Shown: positions 1 through 8,937, numbered from the stretch's first letter. The stretch: DNA of 64,000 nt from Oscillibacter sp. PC13 (GCF_900115635.1 NZ_FOXE01000007.1:62001-126000), one strand, 5' to 3'. Made by a program: numbers and translations. The notes: a model not told the origin generated them from the letters alone.

Positions 1-595
1 TGTTGCTGTTCTTTTCCGGTTCCTCCACGGGAGTCACGGTAGGAGCATCCTCTGCGGGAGCTTCCGGTTCAGGTGTTGCACCGGCGCATTCGCTCATGTT
101 ATTTTTGCAGACCGGGCAGGATGTATTTACCGCACCGGCTTCGCAATGGTTTTCACAAACACAGGTTGTCAGAGCTTCCACAGCAGCGTCATCCATCAGA
201 GCAAGCAGATCGGCTTCGTCCACCATGTTCAGGAAGTAGGTCTGATACTGTTCCTCTTCCTCGTTGATGGGCGCATCGTAGTCGATGACAATGTAGAAGG
301 TATTGCCGCTCTTAGTTTGAACGGTAATGAACTGCTTGTTGGTTGCCTTGTCATAAAGCAAATCGCGGGTATAGGCATTGCCTTCCTCGTCAATCGGCTC
401 ACCTTCGGGCAGAACAGGCTCGTCCTTTTCCGGTTCTGTGCTGTCGGGCATATCCTCCGGCTGCGTTGCCTCGGTTACGGGGAGATTCTGTTCGGTGTCA
501 TCCGCATAGGCAAACGCCGTAACGGAAAAGCTGCATACCAGCATCAAACAGAGCGCAAATGCCGTCAGAAGTCGCAATCCTTTTTTCTTACTCAT
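1..595 (-). CDS. DUF4366 (CD1107-like) ICE protein, partial
   Basis: The gene starts at the ATG at 595-593 and runs off the left edge, so only about 197 N-terminal residues are visible. Residues 1-31 form a clear signal peptide (lysines, a hydrophobic stretch, then AFAYA). An acidic linker and a conserved segment around residues 75-125 follow. Near residues 145-170 there is a cysteine cluster (CVCENHC, then CPVC), then a Pro/Glu-rich stretch. This matches DUF4366 proteins of Tn1549/CTn-type conjugative elements, which usually also have a C-terminal membrane helix, not visible here. It overlaps the upstream DUF4315 gene by 8 nt, so translation is probably coupled. The exact role in conjugation is unknown; a cell-surface function is inferred. 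Confidence 0.8.
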   Translation of the reverse strand, partial: MSKKKGLRLLTAFALCLMLVCSFSVTAFAYADDTEQNLPVTEATQPEDMPDSTEPEKDEPVLPEGEPIDEEGNAYTRDLLYDKATNKQFITVQTKSGNTFYIVIDYDAPINEEEEQYQTYFLNMVDEADLLALMDDAAVEALTTCVCENHCEAGAVNTSCPVCKNNMSECAGATPEPEAPAEDAPTVTPVEEPEKNSN

Positions 596-827
596 GCTCA
601 GATACCTCCGTATATTCGTCGATTTCGGGCTTGCTGCCCTTCATGTTGGAGAGGAAAGCCATAATCTGATCCTTGTCCATCACCATAGCGCGGACAGTGT
701 TGATGATCTCAAGGTTTTCCAGCTCAGTTTTCTTGTCATACAGCTCCTTGAGCTGCGCCTGAAGGTCTTCCACCTTCTTTTCAGTCTTTGCAATGTCAGC
801 GCAGACCTTCTGATACTTGGGATTCAT
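588..827 (-). CDS. DUF4315 small coiled-coil ICE protein
   Basis: A 79-residue protein starting at the ATG at 827, chosen because AAAGGAGC lies just upstream (834-841); the frame also extends further 5' into the previous gene without a ribosome site. It is mostly a charged alpha helix (KTEKKVEDLQAQLKELYDKK, residues 13-32) and is predicted to form a coiled coil. Family DUF4315 occurs almost only between the NlpC/P60 and DUF4366 genes of Firmicutes conjugative elements, exactly as here. It overlaps DUF4366 by 8 nt. Function unknown; a structural or scaffold role is a guess. Confidence 0.8.
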   Translation of the reverse strand: MNPKYQKVCADIAKTEKKVEDLQAQLKELYDKKTELENLEIINTVRAMVMDKDQIMAFLSNMKGSKPEIDEYTEVSEHE

Positions 828-844
828 AGGGAAGCTCCTTTCGT

Positions 845-3037
845 TTAATAGTCGGGTCTTCCAAAGGCATAGAAATGAGACTGCCAATAGGAAGAGCTGA
901 TTGAGGTGTATTGGACGGGATCGCCGCAGTGCAGCATCACATTATCGCCCACATAAATGCCCACATGAGACACGCCGGGCGTATCGTAGGTGCCGACAAA
1001 AAAGATCAGATCACCAGGCTTTGCGTTCGCCTTTGATACGGGCGTGCAGACATTGTAAAGCCCCTGCGCACCAAGTCTTCCGGTGTTGACCAGCCCTGAA
1101 TTTGTCAGGACATAGGAAACAAAGCCGGAGCAGTCAAAGGATGTACTCGGATTGCTGCCGCCCCACACATAGGGATAATTCAGGTATTTCTCGGCTTCCG
1201 CAATAAGCGTCGCAAAGGTTTCATCCGTCAGATAGTCGGGATTGACCGTATAGTCGGCGGGAGGGTTTGTGATGTACTTGTCTACATAACCGGAATCCGG
1301 GAACAGATCCTCACGGTTGCCGACCACAGACATATAGGTGGCATACATGGAAAGCTCATCCTGCGACATGATGTAGACCGGAACATGGGACAGATTGAAG
1401 TTTTCCAGCTTCACATTGCAGATGTAATAGTCGTAGGGAACGCGCACCGTATATGTGTAGGTTTCGATATGGGATTCTCCGGTGTCCGGATCTGTAACCG
1501 TCCTCGTGCCGGTACGGGTTTCTGTGCGGTAACGGGTTTCGCGGATGACCTCTTCGGTGAGGATGTACTGCTTTTCAAAAAGCATATCCAGCGTCCCCTG
1601 TACCTCGGATAAGGTGAACTCCCCCTCATGCAGCGCGGACAAAATGGAAATCAGCACATAGGGATCATGCTCAATGTCGTCCAGATCAAAGTGATACTCG
1701 TCGTAGCTGTGTGTGGCTTCGTAGTTATCGAGCTTTCGTTGCAGCTCTGCTTCCATCTCACAATACCTTGCCTCGGCGTCAAGCATTGCCTCGTCTTCGC
1801 TGAGATAAGAGGATGCAATAATCGCAGAACCGGTGGACGAAAACATTGCCGTACAAGAGCTGATACCGGCGGCAAACAGGATGAGAACCATAATCCCGAC
1901 ACCGAGCCAGAGGAAGACCTTCTTGTTTTTGGCAAAGAACTCCTTGACCTTATCCGCTGCCTTTTCGCCGGTCTTCTTTCCGGTTTTCTGTGTAGCTGCT
2001 GCTGCCGTCTGAGAGCCGGACTTTCGAGCTGCGGCGTATTCCTTCTTGATGGCTTGCTTTTGATAGTGTTTGTTCATATTGGGACGCTGCTTCTTCATCT
2101 CAGGATGCTCCTGCTGGGTTTTCTCGTAATGGAGCTTTGTATCAGCAGCTTGCGCCTCATGTTCCAGCTTGGAAACCTTCTCAAAGGGCTTGTTTGCCTG
2201 ACTTTGACGGTGATGGCTGTAATGACGGGCAGCAGCCTCCGCAACGATCTCTGTCCGGTGTGCCGCTTCTACACCTGAGTTTTCCTGTTCGACCTCATGG
2301 ATTTTTCCATGAATGCCGGATGCCAGCGTATCACCGACCTTGCGGACGGTTTTCTCTGTTTCAAAAGACAATTTGCTCTGTCCCTTGGGCTGCTTGATCT
2401 CGTCCTCAAAATGAAGGCGTGTCTTCGGCTTGCCCTTTTCCTCATCGAAGACACGCTCCTTCTTGAGGACCTTCTTTGTGGGCAGCTTCTCACGGGCGGC
2501 ATCCAGACGCTCATGCGCCTTCTCGGACTTCTTTTCAAGCCGTTGGATTTTCCTTGTGGCAGGAATCCCTTCGTCGGGCACAGGCTGATCCGCAGCCGTT
2601 TTTGCCGCTTGCTTCAGGACAACTTCACCGTCTACATTCCTGACAGCATCCGTTTTTCGGATTTTGCTTGAAACTACGGTATCAGCAACTACACGCCCGA
2701 CATTGACATGGGACGAGCGCTGAATATCCACGACAGACGGAATGGGAGAAGCTGTGCCATGTACGGGCAGCTCTCCGGGCTTGTACTCCGGCTGGATTTG
2801 CTCGGTGGGGACTTTCTCTGCATCCGGCTCAAATTCTTCCGGTCTTGGCTGTCTGCGCTTGACTTCCTCTTCCGGAGCTTTTGCCGCAGCAGTTTCAAGC
2901 GGTTTTACGAGCTGGGCGTCTTCGGGCCTTTGTGAGATTTTCTCGGAGGTGCCTTCCGTGAGGTTTTCTTCGACAGCACCCTCCCGCGTCATTCTCATGA
3001 CAACCTTGTCTTTGGGCTTGTACTCTTCGCGTGGCAT
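845..3037 (-). CDS. Conjugation-associated NlpC/P60 cell-wall hydrolase (CD1108-like)
   Basis: A 730-residue protein with a long charged, Lys/Glu-rich and probably disordered cytoplasmic N-terminus (1-370), one membrane helix (about 373-394, VFLWLGVGIMVLILFAAGIS), an extracellular linker and a C-terminal NlpC/P60 peptidase domain (about 605-730). Catalytic elements are visible: YVWGG then DCSGF (Cys nucleophile near residue 633), SHVGIYVG (His) and LHCGD. Known for the family: such hydrolases cleave peptidoglycan stem peptides to open the wall for the conjugation channel (VirB1/Tn916 Orf14 analogue). The start overlaps the stop of the upstream methyltransferase by one base (TGATG), indicating one operon with translational coupling. 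Confidence 0.87.
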   Translation of the reverse strand: MPREEYKPKDKVVMRMTREGAVEENLTEGTSEKISQRPEDAQLVKPLETAAAKAPEEEVKRRQPRPEEFEPDAEKVPTEQIQPEYKPGELPVHGTASPIPSVVDIQRSSHVNVGRVVADTVVSSKIRKTDAVRNVDGEVVLKQAAKTAADQPVPDEGIPATRKIQRLEKKSEKAHERLDAAREKLPTKKVLKKERVFDEEKGKPKTRLHFEDEIKQPKGQSKLSFETEKTVRKVGDTLASGIHGKIHEVEQENSGVEAAHRTEIVAEAAARHYSHHRQSQANKPFEKVSKLEHEAQAADTKLHYEKTQQEHPEMKKQRPNMNKHYQKQAIKKEYAAARKSGSQTAAAATQKTGKKTGEKAADKVKEFFAKNKKVFLWLGVGIMVLILFAAGISSCTAMFSSTGSAIIASSYLSEDEAMLDAEARYCEMEAELQRKLDNYEATHSYDEYHFDLDDIEHDPYVLISILSALHEGEFTLSEVQGTLDMLFEKQYILTEEVIRETRYRTETRTGTRTVTDPDTGESHIETYTYTVRVPYDYYICNVKLENFNLSHVPVYIMSQDELSMYATYMSVVGNREDLFPDSGYVDKYITNPPADYTVNPDYLTDETFATLIAEAEKYLNYPYVWGGSNPSTSFDCSGFVSYVLTNSGLVNTGRLGAQGLYNVCTPVSKANAKPGDLIFFVGTYDTPGVSHVGIYVGDNVMLHCGDPVQYTSISSSYWQSHFYAFGRPDY

Positions 3038-3984
3038 CAGATTTCACCTCCAATCCGCGCATAGGCAAGCTCGGTGAACGCAGGATTCAACTCAATGCCG
3101 ACATAATGCCGATTGAGCTGCTTTGCAACCATGCCGGTTGTCCCGCTTCCCATAAACGGGTCGAGAACAATGCCGCCTTCGGGACATCCTGCAAGAAGAC
3201 AGGTTTCCACCAGCTTCGGAGGATAGGCAGCGTAGTGACCGCCCTTGAAGGGGACGGTGTTGATAATCCAGACATCTCGCTTGTTTCGGAGCGGATTGAT
3301 CATCGCATCCGTGACTTCGCCGCGCTCCCGTGGACGGTTGATGGTCTGCACCTGAGACTGTCCGGGAATCGCCTTGCCGAACTTATTGCCGCCCTTCATG
3401 CCGCGCTTGAGCCGTTCTGCCGTTGCAGGAGCAATCGGTTCGGAGATTGCTTTGTGGTCAAAGTGGTATCTCCTTGACTTGGAGAAGAGAAAAATATGCT
3501 CATAGCAACGGGCGCAGCGGTCTTTGACGCTTTCCGGCATGGGGTTTTCCTTCATCCAGATGATGTCGTTTCGTAGATACCAGCCGGAGTCACGGAGAGC
3601 AAATGCCAGCATCCACGGAATGCCGATCATGTCCTTCGGCTTGCAGCCCTCAACCTTGTAGTTGAGAGCCACAGCCTGACCATTTCTGCCGTTGGGATTT
3701 TTCGGGTCCACGAAGTCACCCTGATGACCTTTACCGGCATAAGTGTCGGAGATGTTGAGCCATAGCGTTCCATCGGAACGCAAAACACGCCTGACTTCCG
3801 TGAAAACCTCGGTCAGACGCGCGATATATTCTTTGGGCGATGCCTCTCTGCCAATCTGTTCCTCCATTCCGTAATCGCGGAGTGCGTAATACGGAGGGGA
3901 TGTGACGCAGCAATGGACGCTTTCATTGGGCAGCGTCTTCAGGACTTCGAGACAATCACCGGTATAAATTGTGTCGAGCTGTAT
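3037..3984 (-). CDS. DNA (adenine/cytosine-N4) methyltransferase, probable AUA start
   Basis: A beta-class site-specific DNA methyltransferase. The first in-frame ATG (3867) would delete the catalytic SPPY motif IV, which is encoded upstream at about 3900-3890. Reading back, the frame stays open through 39 more codons (IQLDTIYTGDCLEVLKTLPN...) to an ATA codon at 3984-3982, which sits 8 nt after a strong AGGAAGGAGG ribosome site; no ATG, GTG or TTG lies between. From ATA the protein is 315 residues, with SPPY at 29-32 and the SAM-binding DPFMGSGTT near 275. Likely roles are protecting the element from host restriction or marking DNA. One-base overlap with the next gene. The start is inferred from the sequence; the family is well supported. 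Confidence 0.8.
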   Translation of the reverse strand: MQLDTIYTGDCLEVLKTLPNESVHCCVTSPPYYALRDYGMEEQIGREASPKEYIARLTEVFTEVRRVLRSDGTLWLNISDTYAGKGHQGDFVDPKNPNGRNGQAVALNYKVEGCKPKDMIGIPWMLAFALRDSGWYLRNDIIWMKENPMPESVKDRCARCYEHIFLFSKSRRYHFDHKAISEPIAPATAERLKRGMKGGNKFGKAIPGQSQVQTINRPRERGEVTDAMINPLRNKRDVWIINTVPFKGGHYAAYPPKLVETCLLAGCPEGGIVLDPFMGSGTTGMVAKQLNRHYVGIELNPAFTELAYARIGGEI

Positions 3985-4020
3985 AGCGGTTTCCTCCTTC
4001 CTCAGATTTGTCAGTTACAC

Positions 4021-4659
4021 TTAATCAGAGAAGTATTCCTCCGGCTCGTAATCATCTTCGATCTCATCTTCCCATCGGTCAAAGATAGCCTCGGCTTCCT
4101 TTGCCGCCTCACGGTAAAGCGAAAGGCGGCTCTTTTCGTACTCCGCATAAGCGGGCATGAATTTTGCCATTTCCTGAATGAAGCGGATGTCCTTGGTGCG
4201 CATATCCGATACCATGTCGATCAGCTCTGCCATCGTCAGAAGGTCATCGATCATGTCCTCGTACTGCCCCTTGAAGATGGTGACGGTTTCCTCGTCCTCA
4301 TCGTCATCAGCATCCTCTGCCTCCGCAAAGGGATAGTCGTTGCTGCACTCGGACTTGGGGATGTAGTGGAAATGCCGCTCTTCGCCGCACTTGGTCAGCT
4401 CGGCGTTGATATACGCCATCAGCTCATTGCAGCCTTCAAGGATTGCTTCCCGGACATGGAGATAGGCGCGATGATGCTTGCGCAGCATCTCTTCCTCACG
4501 GATGAGCCGCACCAGCTCGGCGGTCATTTCGATCAAGCCGAAGTAGCTGTCCATGCCCTCCTTGACAGTGCGGAAGGTCATCCGGACCTCTTTGTCACCA
4601 AACTTCTCGGTGAACTCGTTGATGATGTCGTTCGTGGGGTGGTTCATGTTCTTGTTCAT
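4021..4659 (-). CDS. Acidic helical ICE protein of unknown function
   Basis: A 212-residue protein, strongly acidic (a DADDDEDEE run near residue 138; C-terminus EDDYEPEEYFSD) and predicted mostly helical, with no signal peptide or membrane segment. The start at 4659 is preceded by GGAGGATT. It lies 15 nt downstream of the VirB4 gene and 37 nt upstream of the methyltransferase, so it is part of the transfer operon. I do not recognise a named domain. A cytoplasmic partner of VirB4 or of the methyltransferase is possible but is only inferred from position. Confidence 0.65.
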   Translation of the reverse strand: MNKNMNHPTNDIINEFTEKFGDKEVRMTFRTVKEGMDSYFGLIEMTAELVRLIREEEMLRKHHRAYLHVREAILEGCNELMAYINAELTKCGEERHFHYIPKSECSNDYPFAEAEDADDDEDEETVTIFKGQYEDMIDDLLTMAELIDMVSDMRTKDIRFIQEMAKFMPAYAEYEKSRLSLYREAAKEAEAIFDRWEDEIEDDYEPEEYFSD

Positions 4660-4673
4660 ATAGATAATCCTCC

Positions 4674-7115
4674 TTAGTTCTGCATGGTTTCTTCGGGTTT
4701 AGTGGTCATGATACGGTAGAGCATCGTATTCTTCGGGAAATCGTCCTTGAAGGGAACGATGGTAGAGCCGTAGAAGATCAAGCCCTCACCGGCATTGGAG
4801 TTGGTGATGTAGTTCTGCTGGCTGGGGGAGATATTCAGAGCTTCCGAGAGAATCTTTCTGTCTCCGCTTGCCTGATTCAGAAGGTACACAAAATCTGAGT
4901 TTTCAAAGATGTTCTCAACCTCGCGGGAGGCAAGCAGATCCTTGACATTCTGCGTGATCCCGGTGGGAATGCCGCCCCATTTACGGAATCGCTTCCAAAT
5001 CTCCACGCTGTACGCTGCCGTCTGTTCCTCTTTCAGCAGCAGATGGAACTCGTCCATGTAGTAGCGCGTTGCCTTGTGCTGGGCGCGGTTGACGGTTACT
5101 CTGTTCCAGACCTGATCCTGCACAATGAGCATACCGAGCTTTTTGAGCTGCTTGCCCAGCTCCTTGATGTCGTAGCAGACGAAGCGATTGTTGACATCCA
5201 CATTCGTTCTGTGATTGAAGACATTCAGAGAGCCGTGAACATAAATCTCAAGGGCAGTGGCAATACGCTGTGCCTCCGGCTCAGACTGACTGCGCAGGAT
5301 GTTGTAGAGGTCTTCCAGAATGGGCATCTTCTCCGGCACGGGATCGGAAAGGTAGTCCTGATAGACCATGCGGACACTGCGGTCAATGATGGTCTTCTCG
5401 ACCGGCTGCAAGCCGTCTTTGCCTCCGACAATCAGCTCACACATGGAGAGAATAAAGTCGGATTTCAGTGTCAGCGGGTTTTCCTCTTCGGAGTAATTCA
5501 GGTTGATGTCCAGCGGGTTGATATAGTCGGGGCTGATGGGCGAAATGCGAATCACCTGACCGCCGAGCTTTTGGACAAGGGGATAATACTCGGCTTCGGG
5601 GTCACAGACGATGATGTCATCCTCTGTGATCAGGAAGGCATTAGTCATCTCACGCTTTGCGGAGAAGGATTTGCCGCTGCCGGGGGTGCCGAGAATCAGC
5701 CCGTTGGGGTTTTTAAGCTGCTTGCGGTCCACCATGATCATGTTGTTGGACAGCGCATTCAGACCGTAATAAAGTGCCTGACCGTCCTGAAAAAGCTCCT
5801 GCGACACGAAGGGCATGAAGATTGCCGTGGAAGAGGTAGTCAACCCGCGCTCAATTTCGATCTGATTCAGACCGATAGGCAGCGAGGACATCAGCCCTTC
5901 CTCCTGCTGGAAGTCGAGCCGTTTGAGTGCGCAGTTGTACTTCTGGGCGATGGATGCCGTCTGGAACACCGCATTTTCAAGGCGAACACGGGACGGCGCA
6001 GTGTTCATGATGAGAATGGTCACAAGGAACATTCTCTCGTTTCTCGTCTGGAGATCCTGCAACAGACGCTTTGCTTCGCCGCCATAGGTGGCAAGGTCGG
6101 AGGGGATAATCTCCATGTCATAGCCGGAGCGAACTGCCTTTTTCTGCTCTTCAATCTTCATCTTGTCCAGATCGGTGATTTTGGACTTGATGCTCTTGAT
6201 TGCCTTTGCCTGATCGATGGTACGAATATGAAAATTGACCGTAATGTTGGTGTCCATGTCGAGGAAGTCTGCCAACATACGGTCATTCAGCTCAGGGGCG
6301 AGAATCTGCAAAAAGCTCACCGCACCGATGGTTTTTCCCATCTTGAAGCACTTGCCCTCGGAGAAATCAAAGGAAGTAGGTGCGATGAAGTCCTTGGAAG
6401 AAAGCCCTGTTCTGGCTACCATGTCAAAGGAGAACCGGAACGGCTCATTGCTGTCCATGTTGAAAACATCGTGCAGCACCTTCAACCTTTCGTAGCCGGA
6501 CAGCGGCTCGGTGGTTACGCCCAGCGTTTTGAAGTTGTTGAGAATATCGGTTTCAATCCGATCCAGCTTTGCCTTTGCCGCTCTGAGAGAATCGGCTTCG
6601 ATGCCGAAGGTGATGTACTTTCGCTTGAGCAGACCGTTGTTTCCCTTGGTGAGCTGGTTTTGGAGCATATCCGAGTATTCGCGGCGGATGTCATTGAAGG
6701 CATCATCCTGATCCGGGATATGAACCTGTTTCTTGAACTCATTGATGCTGGTTCTCTGATTGATGAAGGAGAGCTGAAAGAAGATGGAGCTGTCGAAGTA
6801 GTTGAGGAAGTCGCACCAGTTTTCAAAGATGGCGGTCTTGTCCTCATTCTGCGCAAGCTGGTAATTGATGTCGTTGAAACGAATGGTCTTGGTGTAAAGG
6901 CGATGGTTCACCTTGCAGATACCGTCGCGGCACATTTCCACATAAGGGATGGACTGCTGTGCGGACTTGGGGATTTTCTTTGCCTTCTTGTCCTTTTTCT
7001 TCTGCATGACAATCCGCTTCTTCTCCTGTGCGGACAGCGCATCTCCATACACCTTGCCGTTTTTGATGGTTTTCTTAGGGGCGGCGTTTGCCCTTGCCGT
7101 CGTGCTGTTGTTCAA
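4674..7115 (-). CDS. virB4: VirB4-type conjugative transfer ATPase
   Basis: About 813 residues from a TTG start at 7115, chosen because AGGAGG lies 9 nt upstream (7130-7125); an ATG at 7160 in the same frame lacks such a site. The N-terminal half matches the VirB4/TraE family (IPYVEMCRDGICKV). The ATPase half has Walker A GTPGSGKS (about 476-483), a following DPEAEYYPL segment, and a Walker B-like YYMDEFHLLL. Known role: powers substrate transport and assembly of the type IV secretion channel at the membrane. The start lies inside the 3' end of prgI (41-nt overlap), so translation is likely coupled. Confidence 0.9.
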   Translation of the reverse strand: MNNSTTARANAAPKKTIKNGKVYGDALSAQEKKRIVMQKKKDKKAKKIPKSAQQSIPYVEMCRDGICKVNHRLYTKTIRFNDINYQLAQNEDKTAIFENWCDFLNYFDSSIFFQLSFINQRTSINEFKKQVHIPDQDDAFNDIRREYSDMLQNQLTKGNNGLLKRKYITFGIEADSLRAAKAKLDRIETDILNNFKTLGVTTEPLSGYERLKVLHDVFNMDSNEPFRFSFDMVARTGLSSKDFIAPTSFDFSEGKCFKMGKTIGAVSFLQILAPELNDRMLADFLDMDTNITVNFHIRTIDQAKAIKSIKSKITDLDKMKIEEQKKAVRSGYDMEIIPSDLATYGGEAKRLLQDLQTRNERMFLVTILIMNTAPSRVRLENAVFQTASIAQKYNCALKRLDFQQEEGLMSSLPIGLNQIEIERGLTTSSTAIFMPFVSQELFQDGQALYYGLNALSNNMIMVDRKQLKNPNGLILGTPGSGKSFSAKREMTNAFLITEDDIIVCDPEAEYYPLVQKLGGQVIRISPISPDYINPLDINLNYSEEENPLTLKSDFILSMCELIVGGKDGLQPVEKTIIDRSVRMVYQDYLSDPVPEKMPILEDLYNILRSQSEPEAQRIATALEIYVHGSLNVFNHRTNVDVNNRFVCYDIKELGKQLKKLGMLIVQDQVWNRVTVNRAQHKATRYYMDEFHLLLKEEQTAAYSVEIWKRFRKWGGIPTGITQNVKDLLASREVENIFENSDFVYLLNQASGDRKILSEALNISPSQQNYITNSNAGEGLIFYGSTIVPFKDDFPKNTMLYRIMTTKPEETMQN

Positions 7116-7464
7116 GCTGCAATTCCTCCTGTTCCTTGATTTTTTGCTGAATGACAGCATAGAGATTGTTTGTGCGATACGGACGCACCTTGTCCCTCAG
7201 AAACATGGACTTCACCACATGACCGAGGATTTTTTCTGCCGGTTGCCCGTCCTTTTCGTAAAGTGCGAAGAAGATGAACGGGAGCATGATCACAACCATC
7301 AGCATTGCCGAGGTTGAAATGCCGAGGCTGGGCTTGGTGAGGAAGTACACGGGAACGCCCATCGCAGCGGCAAGTGCAAAGCAGACGAGCTGCCGCTTGG
7401 TCAGATTAAACATGACCTTGGTTTTTACACGATTCAGGTCCTTCGGGACCGGTACAAATGCCAT
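7075..7464 (-). CDS. prgI: PrgI family conjugation membrane protein
   Basis: A 129-residue protein from the ATG at 7464, preceded by AAAGGAGG; the reading frame extends 54 codons further upstream but inside the MT-A70 gene and without a ribosome site. It begins MAFVPVPKDLNRVKTK, has two adjacent membrane helices (about residues 28-45 and 50-70) and a basic, Gln-rich cytoplasmic tail. PrgI proteins are VirB3-like small membrane components of Gram-positive type IV secretion and sit directly before VirB4, as here. It overlaps the methylase 3' end by 59 nt and virB4 by 41 nt, an unusually compressed arrangement. Confidence 0.85.
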   Translation of the reverse strand: MAFVPVPKDLNRVKTKVMFNLTKRQLVCFALAAAMGVPVYFLTKPSLGISTSAMLMVVIMLPFIFFALYEKDGQPAEKILGHVVKSMFLRDKVRPYRTNNLYAVIQQKIKEQEELQLEQQHDGKGKRRP

Positions 7465-8020
7465 TGGGAACCTCCTTTCCGAGAGTAATGCTGCATTCGA
7501 CCTCATTGCCCCATACATCCCAACCTTCCGGGGATTGACGGGCAAACAGTTCAATGCGAGGCAGATCGCCCATGAGCTGAACAATGCGGTCACGGGTTTC
7601 ATCCGGCTTTTTGCTGTGCTGTTCAATGTGGCTCATAATGACCTGATGCACACCGGAGCTTATTCGCTTCGGGTGTCCTTTCGTTGCGAGGATGCAAAGC
7701 TCGGCATTGGCGCGAGTCCAGTAGCCCATGCCCCAAAAGAGGCTATCGCTTTTCCGGTTTTGCTTTACCCACACGAAGGCAACGGTCTTATAGGAAAAGC
7801 CCCATGCCGCAATAACCTCCAAAGCCTCCTGCAAGCATGGAAAGGTGATCCACATAAAGAGCGCACAGTCCTTCGCCGCAAGCTCTCCAACCGGAAGTGC
7901 CTTGATCTCTTCAATGCTCATTGTCGGGTAATGACTTTCCGCAGATCGTCCCTTTCCTTTTTTGGAGTAGGTCCGGTACTGCCACGGAGGATCGGCGTAG
8001 ATGATGTCGTATTTCTTCAT
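7406..8020 (-). CDS. MT-A70 family adenine-N6 DNA methyltransferase
   Basis: A 204-residue protein starting MKKYDIIYADPPWQY; the ATG at 8020 has a GGAGG site just upstream, whereas an in-frame ATG 123 nt earlier lies inside the trbL-like gene. The DPPW motif is the catalytic tetrapeptide of MT-A70 methylases. Conserved FMWITFPCLQEAL and a C-terminal RIELFARQ...GWDVWGNE follow, as in phage and ICE homologues. It probably methylates adenines in element DNA (anti-restriction) or acts in regulation; the target site is unknown. It sits between the TrbL-like and PrgI genes, an accessory insert in the transfer operon. Confidence 0.87.
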   Translation of the reverse strand: MKKYDIIYADPPWQYRTYSKKGKGRSAESHYPTMSIEEIKALPVGELAAKDCALFMWITFPCLQEALEVIAAWGFSYKTVAFVWVKQNRKSDSLFWGMGYWTRANAELCILATKGHPKRISSGVHQVIMSHIEQHSKKPDETRDRIVQLMGDLPRIELFARQSPEGWDVWGNEVECSITLGKEVPNGICTGPEGPESCKNQGHV

Positions 8021-8030
8021 CGCGTCCTCC

Positions 8031-8900
8031 TTAATGAGCATTGAAAAGTGACTTGGAAAGCGAACCGGTCTTGAAGAGCGAGAAGCAGAGAATGACCGTG
8101 TACGCTGCCACCGAGAACAGTGCCGAATGGATATTTGCCGCAATAATCATGTTGTTGATCAGCACCGCATAAATGCCGACACAAATCATGATGAGGAAGC
8201 CCTGAAATGCCAGTGCAAACAAGCCTTTGAGATAATTCGTGCCGATGCTGCCCCACTCACGGTTACTCATTGTCGCTATGGGAATCGGCGCAATGCTGAC
8301 GGTGCAGTAAATCTCAATCATTCGCCCATAGAGGATGACTGTAATGAGAATGGACATAATCTTGAGACACAAGCTGATCATCAGCGTTTCTATGGACAAG
8401 CCAAGCAGCTCACCGACACCCATTGCTTCAAAGCTGCTTCGCATGGAATCGAGGGTGGATTGTATGTCGATATTGGTATTGCCGCTGATTACTCCGGCAG
8501 CTCCCGCAACGACATTCTGACCGATGTCGAATACCGCCATCACGATGTCAAAGGTATTGGTTACGAGGTAGATCGCGATTGCGGACTTGAAGAACCACTT
8601 GAAGAACATCCATGTGTCCATCTCGTGCATATTGTTCTTTTCCGTTATCATGGAAATAAGCTCGTAACACAGCACAAAGGTAATGATGATACCGGCGATG
8701 GGGATTATCACGCTTTCGGATAATCCCCGGATCATCGAGTAGATGCCGCCGTTCCATGCGGAGGGGGTCTGTCCCACCTCCGCAGCGATTGTGCCTACCT
8801 TATCGTTGACATCGGTGAACATATTGGTCAGGTTGCTTTCAATCCACCCGATAAGCAGTTCCTTGATCGCTTCTTCGATTTTTTCTAAGATACTGCCCAA
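8031..8900 (-). CDS. TrbL/VirB6-like conjugative transfer membrane protein
   Basis: A 289-residue polytopic membrane protein. The start is a TTG at 8900 (sequence MGSILEKIEEAIKELL), with AGGTGG about 7 nt upstream. An N-terminal amphipathic region is followed by about six hydrophobic helices (for example SVIIPIAGIIITFVLCYELI and MIIAANIHSALFSVAAYTVI). Size and position after Maff2 match the TrbL/VirB6-type channel protein of Tn1549/CTn elements. It would form part of the membrane pore of the type IV secretion system. It is 37 nt downstream of the second Maff2 gene and 10 nt upstream of the MT-A70 gene. Confidence 0.82.
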   Translation of the reverse strand: MGSILEKIEEAIKELLIGWIESNLTNMFTDVNDKVGTIAAEVGQTPSAWNGGIYSMIRGLSESVIIPIAGIIITFVLCYELISMITEKNNMHEMDTWMFFKWFFKSAIAIYLVTNTFDIVMAVFDIGQNVVAGAAGVISGNTNIDIQSTLDSMRSSFEAMGVGELLGLSIETLMISLCLKIMSILITVILYGRMIEIYCTVSIAPIPIATMSNREWGSIGTNYLKGLFALAFQGFLIMICVGIYAVLINNMIIAANIHSALFSVAAYTVILCFSLFKTGSLSKSLFNAH

Positions 8901-8937
8901 TATTTCACCACCTTTCGGTTATCTGGGATGCTTGGTA

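Noticed and set aside
3-664. Several plus-strand frames over the DUF4366 and DUF4315 genes
   Set aside because: They are antisense shadows; the minus-strand frames have family matches and ribosome sites.
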